A stretch of DNA of 56,991 nt from DATBLZ01 sp036555065 (GCA_036555065.1 DATBLZ010000002.1:1-56991), one strand, 5' to 3'; shown: positions 17,548-26,052, numbered from the stretch's first letter. A program made the numbers and translations. Notes: generated by a model not told the origin, from the letters alone.

Positions 17548-18540
17548 ATGTCCAAAGACATGATGCCGGCATTCGAGTTGTATCAGCCCGACACCGTCGA
17601 CGGCGCGATAGAGCTTCTGACCGAGGCGGGCGAGGGCGGCTGGGCGATGGCCGGCGGCAACGACAGCCTCGATTGGTTCAAGGATCGCATCAAACGGCCG
17701 AGCGTGGTCGTGGATCTTTCCGGCCTCGACGAGCTCCGCGGGGTTCGCGAGATGGCGGGCGGCGGCATCGAGATCGGCGCGTTGACGACGCTGACGACGA
17801 TCGAGAGAGATCCGCTGATCCGCGAGCGCTATACGGTGCTTGCCGATGCGGCGCGCCGCGTCGCGAGCCCGCAGATCCGCAACACCGGCACGATCGGGGG
17901 CAACATCTCTCAGGACGCGCGTTGCTGGTACTACCGCTACGGCGTCGATTGCTATCGGGCCGGCGGCAACACGTGCTTCGCGAAGTCGCCCGAGGGCCAA
18001 GACCGCGAGCACTGTCTCTGGGGCGCCGACCGCTGCATAGCCGTATCGCCATCCGATACGGCGCCCGCGATGGTCGTGCTCGACGCGCGCATGGTCATTC
18101 GCAATGCGGCGGGCGAGCGCGAGGTTCCCGCCGAGCAGTTCTTCATCGGCCCGGATGTCGATATCACGCGCATGACCGTGCTCGAGCGCGGCGACGTGCT
18201 CACGGCTATCCGCATTCCCGCCGACTGGGCAGGCGCGACGTTCTATTTCGAGAAGGTCGCGGATCGGAACACATGGGATTTTCCGCTCGTCAATATCGCG
18301 GCCGCGATGTTCGTCGAGGGCGGCAACATCGCGCGCATCCGCATGGCGGCGGGTGCCGTCCAGTGTGTGCCGCGGCGCCTTCAGGCCGTCGAGCAGGCCG
18401 TGACCGGGCAGCCGAAGAACGCGGCCACGGCAGCGCTTGCGGGACAGACGTCGGTGCGCGGAGCAACTACGCTCAACTACAACGAGTTCAAAGTTCCGCT
18501 GCTGCAGAATCTCGTCACGCGCGCGATCCGCGACGCCTGA
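17548..18540 (+). CDS. FAD-binding subunit of the molybdenum hydroxylase with extra Fe-S-type Cys insert (PaoB-like)
   Basis: 330 aa, preceded by AAGGAG. FAD-binding signatures: AGGNDSLDWFKDRI (about 35-48) and NTGTIGGNISQDARC (112-126). A Cys-rich insert, C126, C135, C143, C156 and C163 (RCWYYRYGVDC, GGNTCFAK), corresponds to the additional [4Fe-4S] cluster found in PaoB (YagS) and 4-hydroxybenzoyl-CoA reductase beta subunits; plain xanthine dehydrogenases lack it. The C-terminal CO-dehydrogenase flavoprotein domain is complete. Electrons from Mo would pass through the FeS subunit to FAD/4Fe-4S and then to an acceptor, possibly the cytochrome b encoded downstream (inference). Confidence 0.92.
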   Translation: MSKDMMPAFELYQPDTVDGAIELLTEAGEGGWAMAGGNDSLDWFKDRIKRPSVVVDLSGLDELRGVREMAGGGIEIGALTTLTTIERDPLIRERYTVLADAARRVASPQIRNTGTIGGNISQDARCWYYRYGVDCYRAGGNTCFAKSPEGQDREHCLWGADRCIAVSPSDTAPAMVVLDARMVIRNAAGEREVPAEQFFIGPDVDITRMTVLERGDVLTAIRIPADWAGATFYFEKVADRNTWDFPLVNIAAAMFVEGGNIARIRMAAGAVQCVPRRLQAVEQAVTGQPKNAATAALAGQTSVRGATTLNYNEFKVPLLQNLVTRAIRDA

Positions 18541-18565
18541 TCGGGTCTGCCGGGTAAGCTCGAGC

Positions 18566-18721
18566 ATGGAGCTCTTTCGCTTCAGTCGCGACGTTTATGG
18601 CCGCGAAGTGCTCGAAGGCATGTCGTGGGATCTGTTATGGGTCTTCCTAGGCGTTGCCGTGGCATTCGTCGTCGTGCACGCACTCTATCGGTGGCGATTC
18701 GCGGCGCGCCAACACGACTGA
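18566..18721 (+). CDS. Small single-pass membrane protein
   Basis: 51 aa: a short polar N-terminus (MELFRFSRDVYGREVLEG), one hydrophobic helix (about residues 19-41, MSWDLLWVFLGVAVAFVVVH) and a basic C-terminal tail (YRWRFAARQ), which favours N-out/C-in orientation by the positive-inside rule. It lies 25 nt after the FAD-subunit gene and 13 nt before the cytochrome b gene in the same direction, so it may be an assembly or anchoring subunit of that redox unit. No family recognised; it is credited mainly because of its clean membrane profile and operon position. Confidence 0.6.
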   Translation: MELFRFSRDVYGREVLEGMSWDLLWVFLGVAVAFVVVHALYRWRFAARQHD

Positions 18722-18734
18722 GCGACAGCGCCAA

Positions 18735-19397
18735 GTGAACGCCGTTTCGCCAGGCTCCGAGCGCGAAGCTCGAACGGACAGAATCGTCAGGCACGCGGCC
18801 CTCGACCGTGCGATCCACTGGCTCATCGCGATAAGCGTCATCACGCTCCTCCTCACTGCGTTCCTGCCGATCCTCGGCGTCCAATTCGCTTGGCTCACGA
18901 TCCACTGGGCAGCGGGCTTCGGGCTGACCGCGGTCGTCGTGCTGCACATCGTGCGCGCGACGTTCTGGCAGGATTGGCGCGAGGTGTGGATCGGCGCGCG
19001 CGACCTGCGCGACGCCGCAACGATCGTCCGCACGACGTTGCGCGTCCCAGGCGCGTCGCTGCCGCAGCCCGGGAAATACTCGTTCGCCCAAAAGTTCATT
19101 CACTTGGCGTTCGCGATCGTCGTGCTCGCGGCGATCGCCACGGGCGGTCTCATGATGGTCAAGATCGATACGCCCTGGTGGGAGCGCAATCCTTTCTGGC
19201 TAACGGGCGCGCAGTGGGGCATCGTTTACGTGGTGCACGGGCTTGCCGCGCTCTGTTTGGTAACGATGGTCATCGTGCACATTTACTTCGCATTGCGGCC
19301 CGAGAAGCTCCATTTCACGCGCTCGATGATTCTCGGCTGGATTACCAGCGCAGAGTACCGAGCGCACCATGACACCAACCGCTGGCAGGTACGTTGA
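18735..19397 (+). CDS. Cytochrome b561/formate-dehydrogenase-gamma-like membrane protein
   Basis: 220 aa from GTG 18735 with four transmembrane helices. Candidate haem-b His ligands lie in helix 1 (RAIHWLIAIS), helix 2 (IHWAAGFG, VVLHIVRA), helix 3 (KFIHLAF) and helix 4 (VVHGLAALCLVTMVIVHIYF). The architecture is that of the small diheme cytochromes that pass electrons between periplasmic dehydrogenases and the quinone pool. Its position after a Tat-exported molybdenum hydroxylase suggests it is that enzyme's membrane partner; this is inference. The start codon is weakly supported: no clear Shine-Dalgarno. Confidence 0.8.
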   Translation: MNAVSPGSEREARTDRIVRHAALDRAIHWLIAISVITLLLTAFLPILGVQFAWLTIHWAAGFGLTAVVVLHIVRATFWQDWREVWIGARDLRDAATIVRTTLRVPGASLPQPGKYSFAQKFIHLAFAIVVLAAIATGGLMMVKIDTPWWERNPFWLTGAQWGIVYVVHGLAALCLVTMVIVHIYFALRPEKLHFTRSMILGWITSAEYRAHHDTNRWQVR

Positions 19398-19807
19398 TGG
19401 CGAACGAGAACGCATACGCGGAATTCGAACGGCGCATCGACGCGCTCGAGGCGGGCTACGAGTTTCTGCTCGCGTACGCGGCACAAGGACGGCATACGGA
19501 CCGCGGTGCCGCGCCCGAGCGCAACGTCCGCACCTATCTTCAGAATATGGAAGCCGCCCTCGAAGGATTCGGCGCCGCCGCCACCGCTTGTGCAGCGCAG
19601 CGGAATGCGGCAATGCCCAAAAAGGCTGCTGCCTTCTTCGCCGCGGTCGAACGCGACGCGCAAACGGCGCAGAGCGTAATCCGCCTCGTGCTGGCGCAGG
19701 ACGATATCGGCTCGCAGATCATCGACAACCTCAATGCATCGATCCATCTGCGCGCGCTCTTGACCGACGTTTTCATCCTCGACGAAGCGCTCAAGCCGCG
19801 AGCGTGA
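19397..19807 (+). CDS. Conserved-looking protein of unknown function
   Basis: 136 aa. The ATG overlaps the cytochrome b stop (TGATG), with AGGT about 8 nt upstream. It is soluble and mostly alpha-helical by composition (FERRIDALEAGYEFLLAYAA, YLQNMEAALEGF, ASIHLRALLTDVFILDEAL). No signal peptide, metal motif or known domain is recognised. Tight coupling to the cytochrome b gene suggests an accessory role in the redox module. Confidence 0.65.
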   Translation: MANENAYAEFERRIDALEAGYEFLLAYAAQGRHTDRGAAPERNVRTYLQNMEAALEGFGAAATACAAQRNAAMPKKAAAFFAAVERDAQTAQSVIRLVLAQDDIGSQIIDNLNASIHLRALLTDVFILDEALKPRA

Positions 19808-19916
19808 GGAACCACGCACGGTGCAGGGCGACGCGCGCCGGCCACTTGCGAGCGCGCGCGAGATTTGTTTATTCTGCGCCGGGTCTTCGGCGTCGGAAAA
19901 ACCAAAAGGTTCAAGC

Positions 19917-20414
19917 ATGAAAATCCGCTCTGCGTTGTCGATGATGGGTGTGTTGCTGTCACTTGTGCTCGTGTCCGCCTGCAACCAGGGGCAGTCGCCG
20001 GCCGGCGGCGCGGCCGTCGATCCCGAATCGCCCGAAGGGCGCGCGTTCTTGTATCGGCAAGCCGTCATGCGCGTTGCCGCGAACAAGTCCGCGACGATCG
20101 GCGCCATGGCGCGTGGGGAAGCTCCTGTCGACGAAGCAGCGTTCGCGAAGGCCGTGAACGATTTGGCCGTGGTCGCCGGCATGATCACCGAAGGGTTCAT
20201 GCCCCAGGGCGCGCCCGAAGGAAGCCGCGCGTTGCCGGAGATCTGGACGAATTGGGCCGACTTCGAGTCGAAGGCGCAGTCGCTCGTGACCGCAGCGCAA
20301 GGTCTCGCGGATGCGACGCGGACCGGAGGATTCGCCGCGGGCTCGCCGTTGGTGCAAAGCACGGCCGGAAATTGCGGCGGCTGCCACCGCACCTACCGGA
20401 TGCGGACGGAGTAG
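19917..20414 (+). CDS. Cytochrome c' / c556-type lipoprotein
   Basis: 165 aa, ATG preceded by AAAAGG. The leader MKIRSALSMMGVLLSLVLVS ends in lipobox VSAC, so the mature protein should be lipid-anchored rather than soluble, which is uncommon for cytochrome c'. The haem-binding CGGCH (C153, C156, H157) lies at the extreme C-terminus, after a predicted four-helix bundle, as in cytochromes c' and c556. It could accept electrons from, or buffer, the neighbouring molybdenum hydroxylase/cytochrome b system (inference). It is followed by a REP/palindrome block. Confidence 0.85.
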   Translation: MKIRSALSMMGVLLSLVLVSACNQGQSPAGGAAVDPESPEGRAFLYRQAVMRVAANKSATIGAMARGEAPVDEAAFAKAVNDLAVVAGMITEGFMPQGAPEGSRALPEIWTNWADFESKAQSLVTAAQGLADATRTGGFAAGSPLVQSTAGNCGGCHRTYRMRTE

Positions 20415-20420
20415 TCGGCT

Positions 20421-20449
20421 CTTCTGTGGGAGCGGCTTCAGCCGCGACT
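20421..20449 (+). repeat. REP-like repeat, left member of an inverted pair
   Basis: Contains GGGAGCGGCTTCAGCCGCGA with an internal stem (GCGGCT/AGCCGC). The same 29 bp occurs inverted at 20632-20660 with one difference, and related copies lie at 26001-26050. Confidence 0.75.
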
Positions 20450-20468
20450 CCTCTCTTCTTGCGGCGGC

Positions 20469-20607
20469 GGGCCCGGGCACGTGAGGAAGGGGGCGCTCCG
20501 GCTCAGACATCCCCGCGCGCCGACGAAGGCACATTCGCACATGCAACGTAGCGGTGTCGCCGCGCGTGGAACTCGCCGTCGGCCCCCATCCTCACGCACC
20601 CGGCCCT
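20469..20607 (+). repeat. Palindromic dispersed element, copy A
   Basis: About 139 bp. Outer arms 20469-20487 and 20589-20607 are complementary at 15 of 19 positions and contain GTGAGGA/TCCTCAC. The core holds the family boxes CGGCTCAGACATCC and GGAACTCGCCGTCGGCCCC. The inner stem CCCCGCGCG (20511-20519) faces CGCGCGTGG (20561-20569). It lies between the convergent ends of the cytochrome c' gene and the PDZ-protein gene, nested inside an inverted pair of REP repeats. Confidence 0.75.
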
Positions 20608-20631
20608 GATTCCGCACGCAGGAGTCGCAAC

Positions 20632-20660
20632 AGTCGCGGCTGAAGCCGCTCCCGCAGAAG
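20632..20660 (-). repeat. REP-like repeat, right member of an inverted pair
   Basis: Reverse complement of 20421-20449 with one mismatch in 29 bp. Together the two copies bracket palindromic element A and could fold into one large hairpin between the convergent genes. Confidence 0.75.
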
Positions 20661-20681
20661 AATCGCAGCTCGAGCGGCTTC

Positions 20682-21614
20682 CTACTGCACTGTGCCGATG
20701 CGCTGAAAGACGGCCCGATCGTCCGATTCGACGATCTTATCGAGCGTCTCCGACTCGCGGCGCACGCGAATCGGCACCTCGACGCCGGCGCTACCGAGCT
20801 TCCAGACGTTGCGAAACATCTCGGCGAGGCTCGAGACGGGCTCGTCGTTGATGCGCATGATGACGTCGCCGGGACGCAGTCCCGCGCGATCGGCGGGGCA
20901 GTTCCGATACACGCCGACGATCATGAGCTGATCGTTCTGATCCTCGTTGACGAGCACGCCGAGCCAGGGTCGCGGGGGCGCACGGCGCCGGCCGTGCTCG
21001 CAGATATCGTCGATGATCGGCGTGAGTAGGTCGATCGGCACGAACATGTTGACCGTCTGGCGCGTGCCGCGGACTTCGAAGCCCTGGATCACGAGCGAGC
21101 CGAGCCCGCAGAGCTTCTGACCGGCGTCGAGCAGTGCCGCACCCGACCAGCTTTCGTGCGCCGGCGTCGTGAAGACGGCTTCATCGAGCAAGTATTCCCA
21201 CCGACCGGCGAACTCTTCCTTGGCCACGACCTCGGCCTTGATCGTCTGATCGAGACCGCCGCTCGCCGTGACCGTGACCTGATCGCCGACGGCGAGCGTC
21301 TCGGTGCTGCCGAGCTCGACGATCGGACCTTCGAGAGCCATCGACGGTTTGACGAGGCCGAAGCCGCTGTCGAAGTCGTTGCCGACGACGAAGCCCGGCA
21401 CGGTTGCGCCATTGTTCGCTTTTATCCAGACGGTCTCGGCCTCGTGCACGAGATAGCCGATCGTTGCGATGAGGCCATCGGCGCGAATTCGTGCGCCGTG
21501 CCCCGAGCGCTCGGTGCCGAGAATCCCCGCGCTCAGCGCATCCTCGGGAATGTGGGCCTTGATCGACACCATGGCGTCGAGATAAGGACGCGTGCGGATG
21601 AGCTGGCTGGCCAT
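20682..21614 (-). CDS. HtrA/DegP-like protein with PDZ domain and degenerate protease site
   Basis: 310 aa. Residues 1-200 follow the trypsin-like HtrA fold and residues 212-305 a PDZ domain (PWLGVLVNEDQ, NCPADRAGLRPGDVIMRINDEPV). In true HtrA the strand after GLI reads TNNHV; here GLIATIGYLVHEAE puts Tyr at the catalytic His position. The Asp region (NDFDSGFGLVK) is kept, and the Ser loop reads ESWSGAALLD instead of GNSGGP. Proteolysis is therefore doubtful. No signal peptide is visible, also unlike periplasmic HtrA. The start ATG 21614 has no strong Shine-Dalgarno. Divergent from the RND adaptor gene. Confidence 0.75.
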   Translation of the reverse strand: MASQLIRTRPYLDAMVSIKAHIPEDALSAGILGTERSGHGARIRADGLIATIGYLVHEAETVWIKANNGATVPGFVVGNDFDSGFGLVKPSMALEGPIVELGSTETLAVGDQVTVTASGGLDQTIKAEVVAKEEFAGRWEYLLDEAVFTTPAHESWSGAALLDAGQKLCGLGSLVIQGFEVRGTRQTVNMFVPIDLLTPIIDDICEHGRRRAPPRPWLGVLVNEDQNDQLMIVGVYRNCPADRAGLRPGDVIMRINDEPVSSLAEMFRNVWKLGSAGVEVPIRVRRESETLDKIVESDDRAVFQRIGTVQ

Positions 21615-21697
21615 GAGTGTATGTTAGCGCAACGGAACGACTCGTCATGCCGGTTGTCCATGCTGTAACATTTCTCGCGGGACTGAACAGAAGACCA

Positions 21698-22855
21698 ATG
21701 AAGCACGGAGTCCTCGTGGCCGTCGTCTTGGCCGCCATCGGCGGCGCGGCGTATTACGTCATGCGCGACGACGCTGCGCCGCGGGATTCCGCAGGCGGCC
21801 CGCCCGGCGGGCCGGGCGCGGCCGGCGGATTTGGCGGCGGCTTCGGCGGACCCCAGCCGCCGCCGCTCGTGACGCTCGGCGAGGTGCGTCGCGAGCAACT
21901 CTACGACACCGTCGACGCACTCGGCACCGCTCAAGCCAATGAGTCCGTGACGTTGACTGCCAAAGTGACCGATACGGTTCGCTCCGTCGAGTTCGAGGAT
22001 GGCGACTATGTCGAGGCCGGCTCGGTGCTCGTGCAGCTCACGAATCAAGAAGAGCAGGCGCTGCTCGCCGAGGCGCGCGCCAATCTCGACGATGCCGAGA
22101 GCCAGCTGCGGCGCGTGGAGAACCTCGCCGAGCAAGGGTTGACGTCGGAGTCCGAGCTCGATATCGCACGCTCGCGTGCTGCGGCGAGTGCGGCGCGTCT
22201 CGAGACCACGGTCGCGCGGCTCAGCGACCGCTTGATTCTGGCGCCGTTCGCGGGCGTGCTCGGGTTTAGGCAAGTAAGCCCTGGAACTCTGCTCGCACCG
22301 AACACGCCGATCACGACGCTCGACGATATCTCGACCATCAAGCTCGATTTCACCGTCCCCGAGACGTTTCTCGGCGCAATGCAGCCCGGCGCCCGCGTGC
22401 TCGCGCAAAGCGTGAGCTACCGAGATCGAGAGTTCGAGGGCATCGTCCGCACGGTCGGCTCGCGCGTTGATCCCGTCACGCGCGCAGTCCAAGTGCGCGC
22501 GCACGTTGCGAACGAGGACCGCGCGCTGCGTCCCGGAATGCTCTTGACTGTGCGTGTCATCATGGCCGAGCGCCCCGCTCTCGTCGTGCCCGAGAACGCC
22601 GTCTATCAGATTCAGGATCGCGCGTACGTCTTTCGCGTGGGGCCCGACATGATTGCGCGCGAGCAGGAGATCGAGATCGGCGAGCGCAGATTCGGTATCG
22701 TCGAGATACGCGGCGGGCTCGAAGAAGGGGATCGCATCGTCGTCGAGGGGATCGTGAAGCTTCGCGACGGCGCGCGTGTTCGGGTCGCGGGCGGCGAATC
22801 GGCCGTGAGCGGCAATCCCAGCGGCCGTACGAACGGACCCGCGCCGCCGGGCTGA
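21698..22855 (+). CDS. RND efflux periplasmic adaptor (membrane fusion protein)
   Basis: 385 aa, start ATG 21698 (MKHGVLVAVVLAAIGGAAYY), an N-terminal membrane anchor. A Gly/Pro-rich linker (about 35-58) precedes the lipoyl-like/coiled-coil hairpin (VEFEDGDYVEAGSVLVQL, then an Ala/Glu/Arg-rich helical pair at 125-185), the beta-barrel (LDFTVPETFLGAMQPGARV) and the membrane-proximal domain (LVVPENAVYQIQDRAYVF). It would link the downstream RND pump to an outer-membrane channel; no tolC-like gene is present here. It lies 18 nt before the permease gene, so the two form an operon. Confidence 0.92.
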   Translation: MKHGVLVAVVLAAIGGAAYYVMRDDAAPRDSAGGPPGGPGAAGGFGGGFGGPQPPPLVTLGEVRREQLYDTVDALGTAQANESVTLTAKVTDTVRSVEFEDGDYVEAGSVLVQLTNQEEQALLAEARANLDDAESQLRRVENLAEQGLTSESELDIARSRAAASAARLETTVARLSDRLILAPFAGVLGFRQVSPGTLLAPNTPITTLDDISTIKLDFTVPETFLGAMQPGARVLAQSVSYRDREFEGIVRTVGSRVDPVTRAVQVRAHVANEDRALRPGMLLTVRVIMAERPALVVPENAVYQIQDRAYVFRVGPDMIAREQEIEIGERRFGIVEIRGGLEEGDRIVVEGIVKLRDGARVRVAGGESAVSGNPSGRTNGPAPPG

Positions 22856-22873
22856 GCTCGCGAGGCCCGTCCT

Positions 22874-25800
22874 ATGTGGTTATCGGATATCTCGGTCAAG
22901 CGCCCGGTGTTTGCGACCGTCATCAGCTTGATGCTCGTCGCGTTCGGCGCGCTGTCGTTCCGCGATTTGACCGTGCGCGAGTATCCGGACGTCGTCCAAC
23001 CCGTCGTCCAAGTCTCGACGAGCTACCCGGGCGCGTCCGCCGAGATCATCGAGACGCGCATCACGCAAGTGCTCGAAGGCGAGCTCAGCGGCATCGAGGG
23101 CGTCAAGACGATTCGGTCGACGAGCCGCGACGGGCAAGCGAGCCTCAACGTCGAGTTCGAGCTCACGCGCGACATCGACGAAGCCGCGAACGACGTTCGC
23201 GATCGAGTCTCACGCATCATCGATCGCCTGCCGGAGGACGTGGAGCTTCCGTCCGTGTCGAAGTCCGACTCGGATACCCAGCCGATCATGTGGCTCACGC
23301 TCGCGAGCGACACGCTCGACATGCTCGAGCTAACGGACTACATGGAGCGCTACGTGATCGACCGATTCGCCGTCATTCCCGGCGTCTCGCAGATCAACGT
23401 GTTCGGGTCCGGCGGGCCGTCGATGCGCGTTTGGCTCGATCCGCTCGCGATGGCGGCGAGGAATCTCACGGTCACGGATATCGAAGCGGCGTTGCGCCGC
23501 GAGAACCTCGAGCTGCCGGCCGGGCGCGTGGAGTCCCAGGACCGCGATTTCCAAGTCCGCCTTGCCCGCAACTACCAAACCGATGAGGATTTCCGCAATC
23601 TCGTCATCACGCAGGGCGCCGACGAGCATCTCGTCCGGCTCGGCGAGGTCGCGACCGTCGAAGTCGGGCCGCGCGACATCCAGCGCATGTTCCGCACGAA
23701 CGGCGGGACGACGACGGGTTTCGGCGTCGTCAAGCAATCGACGGCGAATACCGTCGAGGTGCTCGATGCCGTCAAGGCCGAGGTCGACCGCGTCAACACC
23801 GACCTGCCCGACGGCATGGAGCTCATCACGAGCGGCGACGACTCGCTGTTCATCCGTGCGGCGATGGCCGCCGTCTACGAGACGATTCTCGTGACGACGG
23901 CGCTCGTCGGCCTCGTCATCTTCGTGTTCCTCGGCAGCCTGCGCGCGATGATCATTCCGCTCGTGACGATTCCGATCTGCCTCATTTCGACGTTCACGGT
24001 GCTCGCGCTCTTCGGCTACAGCGTCAACCTCGTCACGATGCTCGCGCTCGTGATCGCGATCGGCCTCGTCGTCGACGACGCAATCGTCGTGCTCGAGAAC
24101 GCGCACCGGCGCATCGAGGAAGGTGAGCCGCCGCTGCTCGCCGCATTCAACGGCACGCGCCAGGTCTCGTTCGCCGTCATCGCGACGACGGTCGTGCTCG
24201 TTTCCGTGTTCGCTCCGGTGGCGTTCTTGCGCGACAGCATCGGCCGGATTTTCGCGGAGCTCGCCGTGGCCGTCGCCGCAGCCGTCATCATCTCCGCGGT
24301 CGTCGCGCTCTCGCTCACACCCATGCTTTGCTCGAAGCTCCTGCACTCGAGCGCGACCGAGAGCGCGTTCACGCACAAGCTCGACAGAGTTTTCGAGTGG
24401 CTCTCGAGCAAGTATCAGGCGATTCTCGGCGTGACGCTGCGCGCGCCCTGGGTGGCCGTCGTTGCGAGCAGCGCCATCGCGTTTGGAGCGTACGTGCTGT
24501 TGCAGGCCACTCCACAGGAATACGCGCCGGCCGAGGATCAGGGCAACTTCGGCGGCATGCTGCAAGCGCCCGAGGGCATGAGCTACGAGCGTCTGTCGCG
24601 CGAGGCCATGAAAGTCGAAGAGGCGATGATGCCCTACGTCGAGTCGAAGCTCATCACGCGCGGCATCATCAGCGTGCCCGGCTGGAACAACCAAGCCGGC
24701 ATCGTCAACGCGACACTTGCACCCTGGAACGAACGCGATATGACGACCAACGAGTTGCTCGAGGATCTCAACCGCAAATGGGCCGAGATCCCCGATTTGC
24801 GCGTGCTCGCCTCGCCGCGCTCGAGCGCTCCCGGCGGCCGCAGCGGCGGCGGGGGAGGCGGCAACCAACCCGTGCAGATCGTGCTCGGCGGACCGAACTA
24901 CGAGGAGCTCGCGCGCTGGCGCGACGTCATCATCAATCGCGCCGAAGAGAACCCGGGCCTCCTGCGCTTCGACTCCGACCTCAAGGAGACGCAGCCGCAG
25001 GTTCTCGTGCGCGTCGACAGCGAGCGCGCGGCCGCGCTCGGCGTGTCGACGCAGAGCATCGGCCGGACGCTGCAAGCGATCATGAGCGAGCGGCGCGTCA
25101 CGACCTACATCGTCGACGGCGAAGAATACGACGTCGTGCTGCAGGCGAAGCCCGAGGAACGCGCGACTTACGCCGATTTGCGCAACATCTACGTGCGCTC
25201 CGAGCGTTCGGGCCAGCTGATTCCGCTCTCGAACCTCACGCGCCTCGAGGACCAGGCCGGACCCGCGCAGCTCAACCGCTACAATCGGCTGCGCGCCGTC
25301 ACGATCACCGCGAGCCTCGCGCCCGGCTACACGCTCGGCGAGGCGCTCGACTATCTCGAAGGCATCATTCGCAGCGACTTGCCCGCAACCGCGCAGCTCG
25401 ACTATCGCGGCGAGTCGCTCGAGCTCAAGGAGTCCTCGGGCGCGCTCTATTTCACATTCGGCGTTGCGCTCTTCGTCGTCTTCCTCGTGTTGGCCGCTCA
25501 GTTCGAGAGCTTCGTGCATCCGCTCATCATCATGGTCACGGTGCCGCTCGCGGTCGCGGGCGGCCTGTTCGGCCTGTGGGTCGGCGGCCTTACGCTCAAT
25601 ATCTACAGCGAGATCGGCATCATCATGCTCGTCGGGATTGCCGCGAAGAACGGCGTGCTGATCGTCGAGTTCACGAACCAGTTGCGCGACGCCGGGCGAG
25701 ACTTTCGGACGGCCATCAGCGAGGCCGCGCGCATCCGTTTCCGACCGATCGTCATGACGTCGTCCGCGACGGTCATGGGCTCGATACCGTTGATCCTCGC

Positions 25801-25990
25801 GACGGGCCCGGGCGCCGTGAGCCGCATGAATCTCGGCGTCGTGATCTTCTCGGGCGTGACGCTCGCGACTCTCTTCACGCTGTTCATCGTGCCCGCTGTT
25901 TACGACCTCTTCGCGCGCCGCACCGGGTCGCCCGGCGCCGTCGCGCGCAAGCTCCACGCGCTGGGCGCGGAAGCCGGCGCGTCATCGTAG
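22874..25990 (+). CDS. RND efflux permease, HAE1/AcrB-MdtB type
   Basis: 1038 aa, full family length. Opening MWLSDISVKRPVFATVISLM is typical. Proton-relay residues are present: VDDAIVVLEN in TM4 (Asp-Asp) and GIAAKNGVLIVEF in TM10 (Lys). Two large periplasmic loops and a mirrored second half are intact; a Gly-rich loop (SAPGGRSGGGGGGN, about 655) is inserted in the second porter region. It would export hydrophobic or amphiphilic compounds from the inner membrane/periplasm, driven by protons. Substrate unknown. Confidence 0.94.
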   Translation: MWLSDISVKRPVFATVISLMLVAFGALSFRDLTVREYPDVVQPVVQVSTSYPGASAEIIETRITQVLEGELSGIEGVKTIRSTSRDGQASLNVEFELTRDIDEAANDVRDRVSRIIDRLPEDVELPSVSKSDSDTQPIMWLTLASDTLDMLELTDYMERYVIDRFAVIPGVSQINVFGSGGPSMRVWLDPLAMAARNLTVTDIEAALRRENLELPAGRVESQDRDFQVRLARNYQTDEDFRNLVITQGADEHLVRLGEVATVEVGPRDIQRMFRTNGGTTTGFGVVKQSTANTVEVLDAVKAEVDRVNTDLPDGMELITSGDDSLFIRAAMAAVYETILVTTALVGLVIFVFLGSLRAMIIPLVTIPICLISTFTVLALFGYSVNLVTMLALVIAIGLVVDDAIVVLENAHRRIEEGEPPLLAAFNGTRQVSFAVIATTVVLVSVFAPVAFLRDSIGRIFAELAVAVAAAVIISAVVALSLTPMLCSKLLHSSATESAFTHKLDRVFEWLSSKYQAILGVTLRAPWVAVVASSAIAFGAYVLLQATPQEYAPAEDQGNFGGMLQAPEGMSYERLSREAMKVEEAMMPYVESKLITRGIISVPGWNNQAGIVNATLAPWNERDMTTNELLEDLNRKWAEIPDLRVLASPRSSAPGGRSGGGGGGNQPVQIVLGGPNYEELARWRDVIINRAEENPGLLRFDSDLKETQPQVLVRVDSERAAALGVSTQSIGRTLQAIMSERRVTTYIVDGEEYDVVLQAKPEERATYADLRNIYVRSERSGQLIPLSNLTRLEDQAGPAQLNRYNRLRAVTITASLAPGYTLGEALDYLEGIIRSDLPATAQLDYRGESLELKESSGALYFTFGVALFVVFLVLAAQFESFVHPLIIMVTVPLAVAGGLFGLWVGGLTLNIYSEIGIIMLVGIAAKNGVLIVEFTNQLRDAGRDFRTAISEAARIRFRPIVMTSSATVMGSIPLILATGPGAVSRMNLGVVIFSGVTLATLFTLFIVPAVYDLFARRTGSPGAVARKLHALGAEAGASS

Positions 25991-26000
25991 CAGCGACAGC

Positions 26001-26050
26001 GCGAGCGGCTTCAGCCGCGAAAGCCCGTGGGAGCGGCTTCAGCCGCGACT
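26001..26050 (+). repeat. Tandem REP-like repeats between convergent genes
   Basis: Two direct copies of GCGGCTTCAGCCGCGA (26001-26021 and 26027-26050), the second with the full GTGGGAGC lead seen at 20426. They fill the 62-bp gap between the RND permease stop and the zinc-protease stop. Each can form a hairpin and may help terminate or stabilise the 3' ends. Confidence 0.7.
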
Positions 26051-26052
26051 CT

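Noticed and set aside
23330..25957. Very long open frame on the minus strand opposite the RND permease
   Set aside because: Its Asp/Arg/His-rich product has no domain and mirrors GC-rich codons of the complete RND gene; it is an antisense shadow.
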